Below are positions 26,671 through 35,376 of a stretch of 64,000 bases of DNA, piece by piece. The position numbers and the translations under genes are program-made. How positions within the stretch are numbered: position 1 is the stretch's first letter; each line of letters opens with the position of its first letter. The notes under the pieces are model-generated. The model was not told the origin of the DNA. It did not search any database and saw only the letters and a program-made list of their open reading frames with translations. The stretch is from CAVPKN01 sp963832835 (GTDB taxonomy: Bacteria; Chlamydiota; Chlamydiia; Chlamydiales; JAAKFR01): the NCBI GenBank assembly GCA_963832835.1, contig CAWHVD010000001.1, positions 124,001 through 188,000 on the forward strand, written 5' to 3'.

Positions 26671-27534
26671 ATGACCCCTGAACTTTCGATTATCATACCC
26701 TGTTACAATTATGCTCACTACCTCAAGGCATCTGTTGATTCAGTCCTCGGACAAGATTACCGTGACTATGAATTGATCCTGATCGATGACGGTTCGTCAG
26801 ATGGCACATGGGAGATCATGCAAGAATATGCGCTCCGCTTTCCCCATGTAAGAGCTTTTAAGCATGCTACGAATCAAGGTATTTTTAAAGCGAATCAAAA
26901 AGGATGGGACGAGGCGCGCGGCAAATACCTCCATTTTTTCAGCGCGGATGATGTCTATCACCCCCATTGCCTCACCCAAGTGATGCAGATGTTTCATGCT
27001 AATCCCCACCTGGGCTTAGTATGCACCGATTTGGGATACTTCCAAGACAACGCAGGCCAATCTGTGGGTGAGATGACTACCAAAAAAGCCCTTGAGGGCT
27101 GCACAACACCGCGCCTGTTTACCTCTTTAGAAATGGTCCTTCTTTTCAAATTAACAAGCTTCTGGATTCCCGGTCTCTCCTGTATCGTCAAGCAGGAAAC
27201 ATTGAAAAAATATGGCCATTTAGACCCAAAACTCGAAAATATTTCCGATTGGTTCTGTTTCCACAAGATCGCTCTTTTTGAAGGTGTAGGCTATATTCCT
27301 GAAAAACTCATCTCCATGCGCCTACACGATCAAACCTACACAGCGCGGGTCAAGAGGGATAAAAAAAGAAGACGAGCCACCTATTGGTACCTCTTAGATT
27401 TCCTAAACCAGAATCCAGAGCTACGGGCACCTTTCCAAAAATCGGGCCTACTGACCTTTATTTTCAAAGAACTGAATTGGAAGCTGCGTTTCAATCCCCG
27501 CTACCTGGGTTATTGGCGCCACCTTAAACCATGA
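26671..27534 (+). CDS. GT2-family glycosyltransferase
   Basis: About 287 residues from the ATG at 26671 (MTPELSIIIPCYNYAHYL). The frame is open from 26569, but that part is repeat R6. ELILIDDGSSDGTWEIM and LHFFSADDVYHPHCL carry the GT2 acidic residues; NISDWFCFHKIALFEG and LNWKLRFNPRYLGYW form the shared C-terminal block of the local GT2 group. It overlaps the next gene by 4 nt. Probably adds one residue of the repeat unit. Confidence 0.87.
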   Translation: MTPELSIIIPCYNYAHYLKASVDSVLGQDYRDYELILIDDGSSDGTWEIMQEYALRFPHVRAFKHATNQGIFKANQKGWDEARGKYLHFFSADDVYHPHCLTQVMQMFHANPHLGLVCTDLGYFQDNAGQSVGEMTTKKALEGCTTPRLFTSLEMVLLFKLTSFWIPGLSCIVKQETLKKYGHLDPKLENISDWFCFHKIALFEGVGYIPEKLISMRLHDQTYTARVKRDKKRRRATYWYLLDFLNQNPELRAPFQKSGLLTFIFKELNWKLRFNPRYLGYWRHLKP

Positions 27535-28430
27535 CACTCATCTCGGTCATTACGCCTAACTACAATTATGGCACATACCTAAAAGAGGCGCTCGATTCCA
27601 TACTCAACACCAATAGTGGCGATGCGTTTGAAATCATCGTCGTGGATGACAGTTCAACCGATAATTCGCATGCTGTTTTGCGTGAATATGCGAAAGATCC
27701 TCGGGTTCGAGTATTCTATCAAACACACAATCAAGGGATTGCCGCGACTGTTAATTTTGCGGTATCGCAAGCAAAAGGAGAGTTTCTACACTTTTTTGCT
27801 TCCGATGACCTGCATGAGCCAGGGATTCTCGATTTACTAGCTTCGAAAATGCGACAATTTCCCCACGTTGCTCTTTTTTCTGCTGATTATACGGAATTCG
27901 AAGAATCGAGTTTGGCTTACACTCATCACCTTCTACCCTGTCAGACCTTCTCTTATTTCAATCCAAAACAGATCGCACATTTATTGCGCCATACGGACTT
28001 CTGGCTTTCTGGACATACGATCTTTATCAAAAAAACCAGCTTCTTAAAGTACGAACCCAGACTAGGGCCAGCTTGTGATTGGGTTAACAACCATACCCTA
28101 GCTTTAGAAAAAGGAGTTGGTTATCTTCCCCGGGCAATCATAAAAGTACGCAAGCATCCGCACGCATACAGTTATAATACCTCTCTTGTCGTGAAGAGAA
28201 GGATGTGGCTCCACCTTTTAGCCATCTTTACCAAAAACCCACAGCAATACGCCCCCCTTGTCAAATCAGGGATTTGCCGCATGTTGGGACTAAAAGCCAT
28301 TTATCTCGACCTACTTAAAACCCCCGCCTACTGGAAATACCTGTTCCCGATGATCAAAAAAGAGCTTGAGAAGCAGTGCTTTGATCTGCTAGGCATCAAT
28401 CGAGCAACCTTTTGGTTGCGCCGTTTATAG
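27531..28430 (+). CDS. GT2-family glycosyltransferase
   Basis: 299 residues. LISVITPNYNYGTYLKEALD, FEIIVVDDSSTDNSHAV and FLHFFASDDLHEPGIL are the GT2 core. The C-terminal part (GPACDWVNNHTLALEKG, then ATFWLRRL) is a diverged version of the block in the neighbouring paralogues. It starts with a 4-nt overlap and ends 6 nt inside the convergent Inc-like gene. Sugar specificity unknown. Confidence 0.86.
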   Translation: MTLISVITPNYNYGTYLKEALDSILNTNSGDAFEIIVVDDSSTDNSHAVLREYAKDPRVRVFYQTHNQGIAATVNFAVSQAKGEFLHFFASDDLHEPGILDLLASKMRQFPHVALFSADYTEFEESSLAYTHHLLPCQTFSYFNPKQIAHLLRHTDFWLSGHTIFIKKTSFLKYEPRLGPACDWVNNHTLALEKGVGYLPRAIIKVRKHPHAYSYNTSLVVKRRMWLHLLAIFTKNPQQYAPLVKSGICRMLGLKAIYLDLLKTPAYWKYLFPMIKKELEKQCFDLLGINRATFWLRRL

Positions 28431-30440
28431 AATGCATTTTGCAATTCCCTCACTAGGCTCCCCACTTACTTTCAGTGCTGTTTCGAGTGCGAGCACTATT
28501 CTTATATGGAATTGTTCTGCTGCGATTGCATTTTCCGCGTTGATACCTTTTTTGAATCTTTCAATTACAGCTGTTAGGATTGCAGTACTTGTATAACCTT
28601 GCCCATCATCTGCACAGAGGATTGGCTCCTCACGACACAAAGAAGCGAGCAGTTTCAATCTATCAAAGCCGTGCGAGACAACTGGGTCAAGAAGATGCGC
28701 AGAGGTGCTTATGGTATTGACAATGTCATCAAAACTTCCATAGACTTTGAGTGGATCGCTTTGCGGCTCTACTTTCAGCCCGGCTGCTTGTAACAGATCC
28801 TTATACCCCGTCCTAGCCTCTCCTTCTAAGGTGGTTATATCGAAATTCCCAGCATGATCTAGGAGCTCATCCCTTCCTCTTGGTGTTTGTTTGAGGTTGC
28901 CAATGAGCTCTACAAGCTTATGAAAAGCCTTCCCATAGTTTGACCAATCCTTAGCGCTATAGGAGCTCCCAAGAGCTTCTATGGACGCCTTGCCATCCCC
29001 TGGTTTTTCTAATTCATTTAAAGCTCCTTCTAAAGCTTTTACGATATCCACATAACCATTCTTTTTCCTTTGGACATAAGCCTCAAATTTCGGAAAAATT
29101 CCTTCAGCACTATTTGGAGGCAAAACTTCCAATTCCATCAGGCAGGTAGGGGACATGAATCCAAACTCGAACATGCTAGAGGGATTAAAACTAGACCCCC
29201 ATGTGGGCACTTGATTCGACTGCAAGCTCGGGACTTTTGCGCAGTGTTGCAAAAAAGCAAACATGGCTAGTGTAATTTCTGGATCTTTTAGGGCTGCCAA
29301 ATTGCCATTAATAAATCTTTGATTGCATGAGGCTCTCCCCTCGGACCTGCCATATATACGTAAGATCTTCCCCGCCCTTGCGGTGAGTTCTTTTAGTATT
29401 TCTCTATGTGGCTCCCAATAAGCTTTTAACTTGTCTATCTCTGTTTCTGCTAAGTGCTTTTTAATTTTCTGGATACAAACCTGGGGATGTCTCCTTATAA
29501 CTGCGTTGTGTTGAGAAGGCAAGAGAGCCAATTGTTGTGCTTCTGCCTTCCAGATCGAATCTCGATGGTCTACTAGTTCCTTTTTCAGATGATCGAGTTT
29601 CATTTTTGCGTCGCTATGTTTATGGTAGCATTGCGTATAAATTTTCTTGTCAGCTTCACAATCGATCTTGGCCTCCTTCAGCCCTTGTACCAACCGATCT
29701 TTTAATGCGCTCACCTCCATTGCAGCTGCTTCTAAAGTAACTTCAGCAGCACTAAGGGCCGCGAGTGCCTCCTCACTGGAAAGAAATGTCTTAGTGCAGA
29801 CCTGCAAACACTTGTAATATTCAGAGGAGGCCTCCTTTGCTTTCCGAATAATTGCTTGTGCATCAGGCTCATTTGCTCCAGGCAGACCCTCGAAAGTGCG
29901 CTCTAGCCTTTCCACCTCTGCTTCAGACCGGTTTTGCTTCTCAAGCGCCTGAGTCTTATCCTGCTCTAGAGCACTCACTTTTTCTCCTAGCTCAGCGATC
30001 TCTCTCTGTAGCTCACTTTCTTTCGCCAAATACTCCGTATCCAAACGCGAAGGACCTTTGAACTGTTGCACTACAGGCTCCAAGACAGTTGTTACTGTCG
30101 CTTGAGTGGCTAAAGGAGTCGCCTGCTGTGTCTTCACTTCATCCGAACCATTTTGGCAGACACAATAAACTGAGGCTACAAGGCCTATAAGGCCTGTGGC
30201 ACACCCAGCTAAGAAGGTTGCATCGAACGGAATTGAACTCATGAGGTGATGAATATTATCCATCAAACTGGCTCCTGAATGCCAAACCTGACTTCCAAAG
30301 TATATGGCAATAGCAGCCGCTACTACAGTCGCTATTAGCATCGCAACAGCAGCCCATTTGGAGTTTTGGGTTGGATAATGCCTGTTCTCCTGGGAGGCAA
30401 TGCTTGCTGGCAAAGATTTATTAGATAACGGGTTTGACAT
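28425..30440 (-). CDS. Candidate inclusion-membrane (Inc-like) protein with coiled coil
   Basis: 671 residues, not recognised at family level. Two hydrophobic segments lie close together near the N-terminus: AAVAMLIATVVAAAIAIYFG (about 30-49) and FLAGCATGLIGLVASVYCVC (about 76-95), separated by a loop of about 26 residues. This bilobed hydrophobic pattern is the hallmark of chlamydial Inc proteins. Residues 125-330 form long charged helices (ELQREIAELGEKVSALEQD), a coiled coil as in host-interacting Incs. The remaining half is alpha-helical and unassigned. No signal peptide, as expected for a type III substrate. The Inc call is inference from topology. Confidence 0.65.
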   Translation of the reverse strand: MSNPLSNKSLPASIASQENRHYPTQNSKWAAVAMLIATVVAAAIAIYFGSQVWHSGASLMDNIHHLMSSIPFDATFLAGCATGLIGLVASVYCVCQNGSDEVKTQQATPLATQATVTTVLEPVVQQFKGPSRLDTEYLAKESELQREIAELGEKVSALEQDKTQALEKQNRSEAEVERLERTFEGLPGANEPDAQAIIRKAKEASSEYYKCLQVCTKTFLSSEEALAALSAAEVTLEAAAMEVSALKDRLVQGLKEAKIDCEADKKIYTQCYHKHSDAKMKLDHLKKELVDHRDSIWKAEAQQLALLPSQHNAVIRRHPQVCIQKIKKHLAETEIDKLKAYWEPHREILKELTARAGKILRIYGRSEGRASCNQRFINGNLAALKDPEITLAMFAFLQHCAKVPSLQSNQVPTWGSSFNPSSMFEFGFMSPTCLMELEVLPPNSAEGIFPKFEAYVQRKKNGYVDIVKALEGALNELEKPGDGKASIEALGSSYSAKDWSNYGKAFHKLVELIGNLKQTPRGRDELLDHAGNFDITTLEGEARTGYKDLLQAAGLKVEPQSDPLKVYGSFDDIVNTISTSAHLLDPVVSHGFDRLKLLASLCREEPILCADDGQGYTSTAILTAVIERFKKGINAENAIAAEQFHIRIVLALETALKVSGEPSEGIAKCIL

Positions 30441-30525
30441 GAATTAAGCCTTTTTTAAATTTAATAAAACTATTATACTGTTTGAATGTTAATTTTTTAT
30501 TAAATTAGGGATACTGATCAGTGTT

Positions 30526-30702
30526 TTTTTGATTAAAAGATTTGATAGTCATTAAATGCTTTCTATCCTGCCGCTTGGGATCCTGCATATCCTGTTTCAT
30601 TTTCGGAAGAATAACAGGATATACAGGATCCCAAGCGGCAGGATGTTGAAGATGAATAGGTTAATTTTTCTGTCTCACTATCAAGTCTTTTTAATCAAAA
30701 GA
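30526..30702. repeat. Nested palindromic element upstream of rfbF
   Basis: Outer arms: TTTTGATTAAAAGATTTGAT near 30527 and its imperfect inverse ending TTTTTAATCAAAA at 30700. Inner arms of 32 bp with very few mismatches: ATCCTGCCGCTTGGGATCCT at 30565 and its inverse ending at 30644. The short direct repeat GGGATACTGAT is on both sides (about 30508 and 30715). No coding potential. It fills most of the 413-bp gap 30441-30853. Could be a MITE or a structured leader. Confidence 0.65.
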
Positions 30703-30853
30703 CCCTGGGATACTGGTTGGGATACTGATTGAGATTCTGTCGTTTTTAGGATTTTGCATTTTTTCTGCCGGCTGTGTCTCTCAATCCAGCAGAAGCTTCA
30801 GGTTTTTCTTTCGTCACTTGTAATTTTATCTTTTCGTAAATACGATACCTTCC

Positions 30854-31648
30854 ATGAAAACAATTCTCTTGGCAGGAGGGTTTGGAACCCGCCTCTCCGA
30901 AAAAACGGCCGATTGTCCCAAGCCTATGGTCGAGGTCGGGGGTAAGCCGATTCTATGGCACATCATGCAGCTCTATTCAGCGTATGGGTACAACGAGTTT
31001 GTTTTGGCGCTCGGTTATAAGAGCGAGGTGATAAAACAGTATTTCTTCAACTTCTATGCCCTGAATAATGACCTCTCTATTAACTTAAATACCGGGGAAA
31101 CAACAATTCATAAACGGAATTTACAGCCCTGGAATGTCCATCTGGTAGATACGGGTCTCAGTACCCAGACCGGCGGGCGTTTGAGACGTCTGAGACAGTG
31201 GATCGGAAGAGAGCGCTTTATGATGACCTATGGCGATGGCTTGTCTGATGTCGATATAGGGCAACTAGTTGACTTTCATCTTTCTCATGGCAAGCTTGCA
31301 ACTGTGCTCAGCGTCAGGCCCCCTGCACGGTTTGGAGAATTGAAATTTGAAGGAGACCGGATCTCGCGCTTTATGGAAAAACCTCAAATCGAAGAGGGGT
31401 GGATTAACGGTGGATTTTTCATTCTCGAACCTGAAGTTTTCGAATATCTTGAAGACGATCAGACGATCTGGGAGAGGGCTCCGCTTGAGAAGTTAGCGCA
31501 AGAAGGGGAACTCATGGGATTCAAACATTCCGGTTTTTGGCAGCCTATGGACACCTTGCGCGAATGGCGCTATTTACAATCACTATGGGACAGCGGAAAG
31601 GCACCCTGGCTGTCTCAAGCAAAGGAGAATGATGAAATTTTGGTCTGA
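30854..31648 (+). CDS. rfbF: Glucose-1-phosphate cytidylyltransferase
   Basis: 264 residues. Makes CDP-glucose from glucose-1-P and CTP. ILLAGGFGTRLSEKT with downstream CPKPMVEVGGKPILWHIM is the nucleotidyltransferase P-loop-like motif; MMTYGDGLSDVD carries the metal-binding Asp; INGGFFILEPEVF and FWQPMDTLREW complete the family pattern. ATG at 30854. First gene of a tightly overlapping plus-strand operon; the 20-nt overlap with the next gene fits the usual rfbF-rfbG pair. High confidence from motif density. Confidence 0.93.
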   Translation: MKTILLAGGFGTRLSEKTADCPKPMVEVGGKPILWHIMQLYSAYGYNEFVLALGYKSEVIKQYFFNFYALNNDLSINLNTGETTIHKRNLQPWNVHLVDTGLSTQTGGRLRRLRQWIGRERFMMTYGDGLSDVDIGQLVDFHLSHGKLATVLSVRPPARFGELKFEGDRISRFMEKPQIEEGWINGGFFILEPEVFEYLEDDQTIWERAPLEKLAQEGELMGFKHSGFWQPMDTLREWRYLQSLWDSGKAPWLSQAKENDEILV

Positions 31649-32633
31649 AAAGCGAGTCTTTATCACCGGAGCAACCGGTTTTGTCGGTCATTGGCTGACG
31701 CGGAAACTGGTAGAAGAAAATGCTCATGTTGTGGCTTTAGTACGCGACGTGGATCCCCAGTCAGAGCTGTATCGCAGCGGTTTAATCGATCAGGTCACTG
31801 TTGTCAGCGGCGCTTTGGAATCGTATGACACACTCGAAAGAGCATTATGTGAATACGAAATCGACACAGTTTTTCACTTAGCTGCTCAAACTATTGTGGG
31901 AACAGCCCGCAAGGCCCCTCTTATTACCTTTGAGGCCAATATACGAGGCACCTACCACCTTCTAGAGGCCTGCAGGCGCCAGTTATCCACCGTCAAACGA
32001 ATCGTGATCGCCTCCAGCGATAAAGCTTATGGTACAAGCGCTGTTCTCCCCTATACCGAGAATATGCCTTTGATGGGCGCTTTCCCCTACGATGTCTCCA
32101 AATCGTGCTGCGATTTAATTGCCCAAAGTTATTTTCATACATATGGCTTGCCTCTGACAATTGCCCGCTGTGGTAATATTTTTGGCGGAGGAGACTTGAA
32201 CTGGAGCCGGATCATTCCCGGTACCATCCGCAGTCTTTTGCAAAATGAAGCTCCAATAGTACGCAGTGATGGAACCTTCATCCGTGACTACATTTATGTC
32301 AAAGATGTCGTGGATGCCTACCTTCTTCTTGCGCAGAAAGCGGCTGTCAATGGAGTTATGGGGCAAGGTTTTAATTTCGCTCCTTCCAAACCCCATACTG
32401 TGTTGGAAATCATCCGCTCGCTACAAAAAATGATGGGATGCCCACATCTAGAACCGCGCATTCTCAACCTTGCCCAAGCAGAGATCAAAGACCAATTCCT
32501 GACCTCTAAGCGTGCAGAAGAACGTCTGGGCTGGTCTCCCCGCTATACCTTTGAGGAGGGCCTGGAAGAGACAGTTGAGTGGTACAAAACTTATCTAAAC
32601 CATCAGCGGAACTGGAACTATGAACTTTGTTGA
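31629..32633 (+). CDS. rfbG: CDP-glucose 4,6-dehydratase
   Basis: 334 residues, extended SDR. RVFITGATGFVGHWLTRKL coenzyme motif, FHLAAQTIVGTA, IASSDKAYG (Ser plus the dehydratase Asp and Lys) and FPYDVSKSCCDL (YxxxK). RCGNIFGGGDLNWSRIIPG is characteristic of CDP-glucose dehydratases. Converts CDP-glucose to CDP-4-keto-6-deoxyglucose. Follows rfbF with overlap; two consecutive ATG codons at 31629 and 31632 are equivalent starts. Confidence 0.92.
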   Translation: MMKFWSEKRVFITGATGFVGHWLTRKLVEENAHVVALVRDVDPQSELYRSGLIDQVTVVSGALESYDTLERALCEYEIDTVFHLAAQTIVGTARKAPLITFEANIRGTYHLLEACRRQLSTVKRIVIASSDKAYGTSAVLPYTENMPLMGAFPYDVSKSCCDLIAQSYFHTYGLPLTIARCGNIFGGGDLNWSRIIPGTIRSLLQNEAPIVRSDGTFIRDYIYVKDVVDAYLLLAQKAAVNGVMGQGFNFAPSKPHTVLEIIRSLQKMMGCPHLEPRILNLAQAEIKDQFLTSKRAEERLGWSPRYTFEEGLEETVEWYKTYLNHQRNWNYELC

Positions 32634-33168
32634 AACACCTTTGCAAGATGCTTATGTGATTAATCTTGACCCCAAAGAAGACTCACGAGGCGCTTTCTGT
32701 CGCCTTTTTTGCAGTCACTGTTTTCAAGAACAAGGGATTGCGGATGCCCATTTTGCACAGGTTAATCTTTCAGATAACACAGCAAAGGGAACCCTGCGCG
32801 GGCTCCATTATCAAGCAGAGCCCCATTTAGAGGCTAAAATCGTTTACTGCCTACAAGGAAGCGTCTACGACGTGATCGTCGATTTAAGACCACAATCCAC
32901 AACCTATCTCAAACATTTTGGAATGCGTCTCTCTTGCAAAGATCTTTGCGCTCTATATATCCCTAAAGGGTTTGCGCACGGGTTTTTGACTTTAGAAGAG
33001 ACCTCTTCTCTTCTGTATTTGATGTCTGCTTGTTACCAACCGGGCTTTGAGCGCGGCTACCGCTATGATGATCCAGCTTTTGCCATTAGATGGCCCATGC
33101 CACCCACAATCATTTCTGAACGCGATCAAAGTTACATACCTTTCGAGTCCCGCCATGCCCTGTGTTAA
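32620..33168 (+). CDS. RmlC-like 3,5- (or 3-) epimerase
   Basis: 182-residue cupin related to dTDP-4-keto-6-deoxyglucose 3,5-epimerase. Visible: GTLRGLHYQAEPH (catalytic His), DVIVDLRPQS (Asp), IPKGFAHGFLTLEE, and the Tyr-containing YLMSACYQPGFERG. It starts inside rfbG (14-nt overlap). The genetic neighbourhood implies a CDP- rather than dTDP-bound substrate, so it likely epimerises CDP-4-keto-6-deoxyglucose before C-methylation and reduction. Single versus double epimerisation cannot be told. Confidence 0.87.
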   Translation: MNFVETPLQDAYVINLDPKEDSRGAFCRLFCSHCFQEQGIADAHFAQVNLSDNTAKGTLRGLHYQAEPHLEAKIVYCLQGSVYDVIVDLRPQSTTYLKHFGMRLSCKDLCALYIPKGFAHGFLTLEETSSLLYLMSACYQPGFERGYRYDDPAFAIRWPMPPTIISERDQSYIPFESRHALC

Positions 33169-34378
33169 ATGCCGTTTTTGTTCTGAGCCTCTTGAGCATA
33201 CTTTCTGTGATTTAGGCTCCTCACCCCTTTCAAACGCCTATTTGAACCAAAAACAATTGCAACAAGAAGAGCATTTTTATCCCCTTCATGTGCGTGTGTG
33301 CGCCAAATGCCTTCTCGTACAACTTCCAACGTTGCATACTCCTTCAGAGATCTTTTCCGAGTATGCCTATTTTTCTTCCTATTCCTCTTCCTGGTTGGAG
33401 CACTGCAAAAGGTATGCAAGAGAAACGGCTGAGCGATTGCACCTTACAACTACTTCACAGGTGATCGAGCTTGCGAGTAACGACGGCTATCTCCTGCAAT
33501 ACTTTAAAGAAATGGACATCCCGGTTTTAGGAATTGAGCCAGCTTATAATGTAGCTCAAACTGCTCTTGCCAAGGGCATACCCACCATTTCACAGTTTTT
33601 TGGATGCTCATTTGCTAAGACTTTAGATCAACAAGCCGATCTGCTGATTGGCAATAATGTGCTCGCGCACGTTCCGGATCTAAATGATTTTGTTGCCGGC
33701 ATGGCCCTCATCCTGAAGCCGCGTGGTATTATTACGATGGAGTTTCCTCATCTTCTCAAATTGATCGAAGAGAATCAGTTCGACACCATCTACCACGAAC
33801 ATTTTTCCTACTTCTCTTTGTTTACCGTCCAAAAAGTCTTTGCCCGTCACCATCTAGCGATCTTCGATGTCGATCTTCTTCCCACACATGGCGGCTCTTT
33901 GCGTATCTATGTGAAACATGCCCACGATTATTCCAAGCCAGTATTACCGTCTGTCCAAAAGGTATTGGATGAGGAGTGTAAACATGGCTTGGATCAGCTG
34001 CCAACCTACCTGACTTTTCGAAAAAAAGCTGAACAAGTAAAGGAAGATCTTTTAACCTTCTTTAATCAGGTCTATAAGGAAAACAAAAAAATAGCTGCCT
34101 ATGGTGCTCCTGCTAAAGGCAATACTCTTTTGAATTATTGCGGCCTGAGCTCTAAATCCCTTCCCTTTACCGTAGATAGAAATGCGTACAAACAGGGGAA
34201 ATTCCTACCGGGCACCCACATCCCTATTTTTTCTCCCGCTAAAATTCTCGAAATGAGACCCGACTATCTGTTGATCCTTCCTTGGAATTTGAAAAGCGAA
34301 ATCATGCAAGAGAGCCACTATATCCGTAGTTGGGGCGCAAAATTTGTCATCCCCATACCTAAGCTGGAGATTGTGTGA
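33155..34378 (+). CDS. Nucleotide-sugar C-methyltransferase (TylC3/EvaC-like)
   Basis: About 407 residues from the ATG at 33155. N-terminal zinc-binding part MPCVKCRFCSEPL with downstream CAKC; central SAM domain VIELASNDGYLLQYF and GIEPAYNVAQ; C-terminal domain KIAAYGAPAKGNTLLNYC with PGTHIPIF. This three-part layout defines C-methyltransferases acting on 4-keto-6-deoxy sugars at C3. An earlier ATG at 33047 lies within the epimerase gene and is unlikely. Suggests a branched 3-C-methyl-6-deoxyhexose; the position of methylation is taken from the family. Confidence 0.87.
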   Translation: MPCVKCRFCSEPLEHTFCDLGSSPLSNAYLNQKQLQQEEHFYPLHVRVCAKCLLVQLPTLHTPSEIFSEYAYFSSYSSSWLEHCKRYARETAERLHLTTTSQVIELASNDGYLLQYFKEMDIPVLGIEPAYNVAQTALAKGIPTISQFFGCSFAKTLDQQADLLIGNNVLAHVPDLNDFVAGMALILKPRGIITMEFPHLLKLIEENQFDTIYHEHFSYFSLFTVQKVFARHHLAIFDVDLLPTHGGSLRIYVKHAHDYSKPVLPSVQKVLDEECKHGLDQLPTYLTFRKKAEQVKEDLLTFFNQVYKENKKIAAYGAPAKGNTLLNYCGLSSKSLPFTVDRNAYKQGKFLPGTHIPIFSPAKILEMRPDYLLILPWNLKSEIMQESHYIRSWGAKFVIPIPKLEIV

Positions 34379-35376
34379 AACGCATTGCCATAACAGGCTC
34401 TTCAGGTTTTATTGGTAGGTACGTAGCCCACTTTTTACAAGAACGAGGCTATGCTGTTTATCCCTTACGCATTGCCTTAAGGGCTCGTAACGAAATAACT
34501 TCCGCATTTGGACTCTGTGAGACAAAGCCCAATCGAAGCGAGTGTAGCTCGTATCCGAGCAAGAAGCACCATTCCCAAATCGGGAAGGGCGACGAGGAGG
34601 ATCGATTGGGAGAAGTCGTAACCAGTCCAAATGCGGAAGTTATTTCTTTACGAGCCCTAAGTGACCCTCAGGCTATACTTGCCCAAATCAAAACCATTCG
34701 ACCAGATACTCTTCTACACTTGGCTTGGGAAACGACACCTGGAGTCTATTGGCATGCCCCATCTAATCTCGATTGGCTCAAAAGTTCGCTCGATTTGATC
34801 GAAGCATTTGCTCTTAATGGTGGCAAACGGGTCGTGATTGCCGGAAGTTGCGCCGAAATGGCCCCGCATACTCTTTATGGGGCCTGTAAGGAGAGCTTAC
34901 GCCTCTGTGCCGAAAATTTCCTGAGTAGACAAAATGTGAGTTTTGCATGGGGACGTATCTTCTCTCCTTATGGCCCGCATGAGAAGGAGGAGCGCTTGAT
35001 CCCTTCTTTGATCCAAAAACTGTTGGATAAAGAACCTTTTCACTGCTTGGCGCAAGAACATGTTCGGGATTTTCTATTCGTGGAAGATGTAGCCGCTGCT
35101 TTTGCTGCTTTGGTAGACAGCGCGGTTGTTGGGATTGTTGATATAGGCTCCGGAGTAGGGATACGCGTCGGTGATCTCGCCCTTCACATTGCACATCATC
35201 TACAAGCAGAGAAGTGCCTTACATTCGCTTCGGCTCAGGAGAGTCCAGATAACCCTTCTGCACTCATTGCCGACAAAACAAGACTCACTCACGAGGTTGG
35301 ATTTAAACCTAAATACACCCTCCAAGAGGGTATACAGAAAACGATTACCTGGTGGAAAAATGAAATATATCATTGA
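34375..35376 (+). CDS. NAD(P)-dependent sugar reductase/epimerase carrying a 60-codon in-frame insertion
   Basis: 333 residues, SDR. MKRIAITGSSGFIGRYVAHF is a standard coenzyme motif. After YPLRIAL the protein reads 60 residues of low-complexity charged sequence and then resumes with SDPQAILAQIKTIRPDTLLH, normal SDR sequence with LHLAWETTPG, VIAGSCAEM, YGACKESL (YxxxK) and GRIFSPYGPHE. The extra part corresponds exactly to a 177-bp palindromic element plus a 3-bp duplication. Without it the protein is about 273 residues, typical of 4-keto reductases ending CDP-sugar pathways. Whether the enzyme still works is unknown. Confidence 0.85.
   Translation: MKRIAITGSSGFIGRYVAHFLQERGYAVYPLRIALRARNEITSAFGLCETKPNRSECSSYPSKKHHSQIGKGDEEDRLGEVVTSPNAEVISLRALSDPQAILAQIKTIRPDTLLHLAWETTPGVYWHAPSNLDWLKSSLDLIEAFALNGGKRVVIAGSCAEMAPHTLYGACKESLRLCAENFLSRQNVSFAWGRIFSPYGPHEKEERLIPSLIQKLLDKEPFHCLAQEHVRDFLFVEDVAAAFAALVDSAVVGIVDIGSGVGIRVGDLALHIAHHLQAEKCLTFASAQESPDNPSALIADKTRLTHEVGFKPKYTLQEGIQKTITWWKNEIYH
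34481..34657 (+). repeat. MITE-3: palindromic element inserted in frame in a coding gene
   Basis: 177 bp bounded by GGGCTCGTAACGAAATAACT on the left and AGTTATTTCTTTACGAGCCC on the right; inverted arms of about 36 bp with one mismatch. TAA flanks both sides (34478-34480, 34658-34660), so insertion added 180 bp, exactly 60 codons with no stop codon. A solitary end of the same family (GGGCTCGTAAAGAAATA) is at 59728-59744. Confidence 0.9.
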
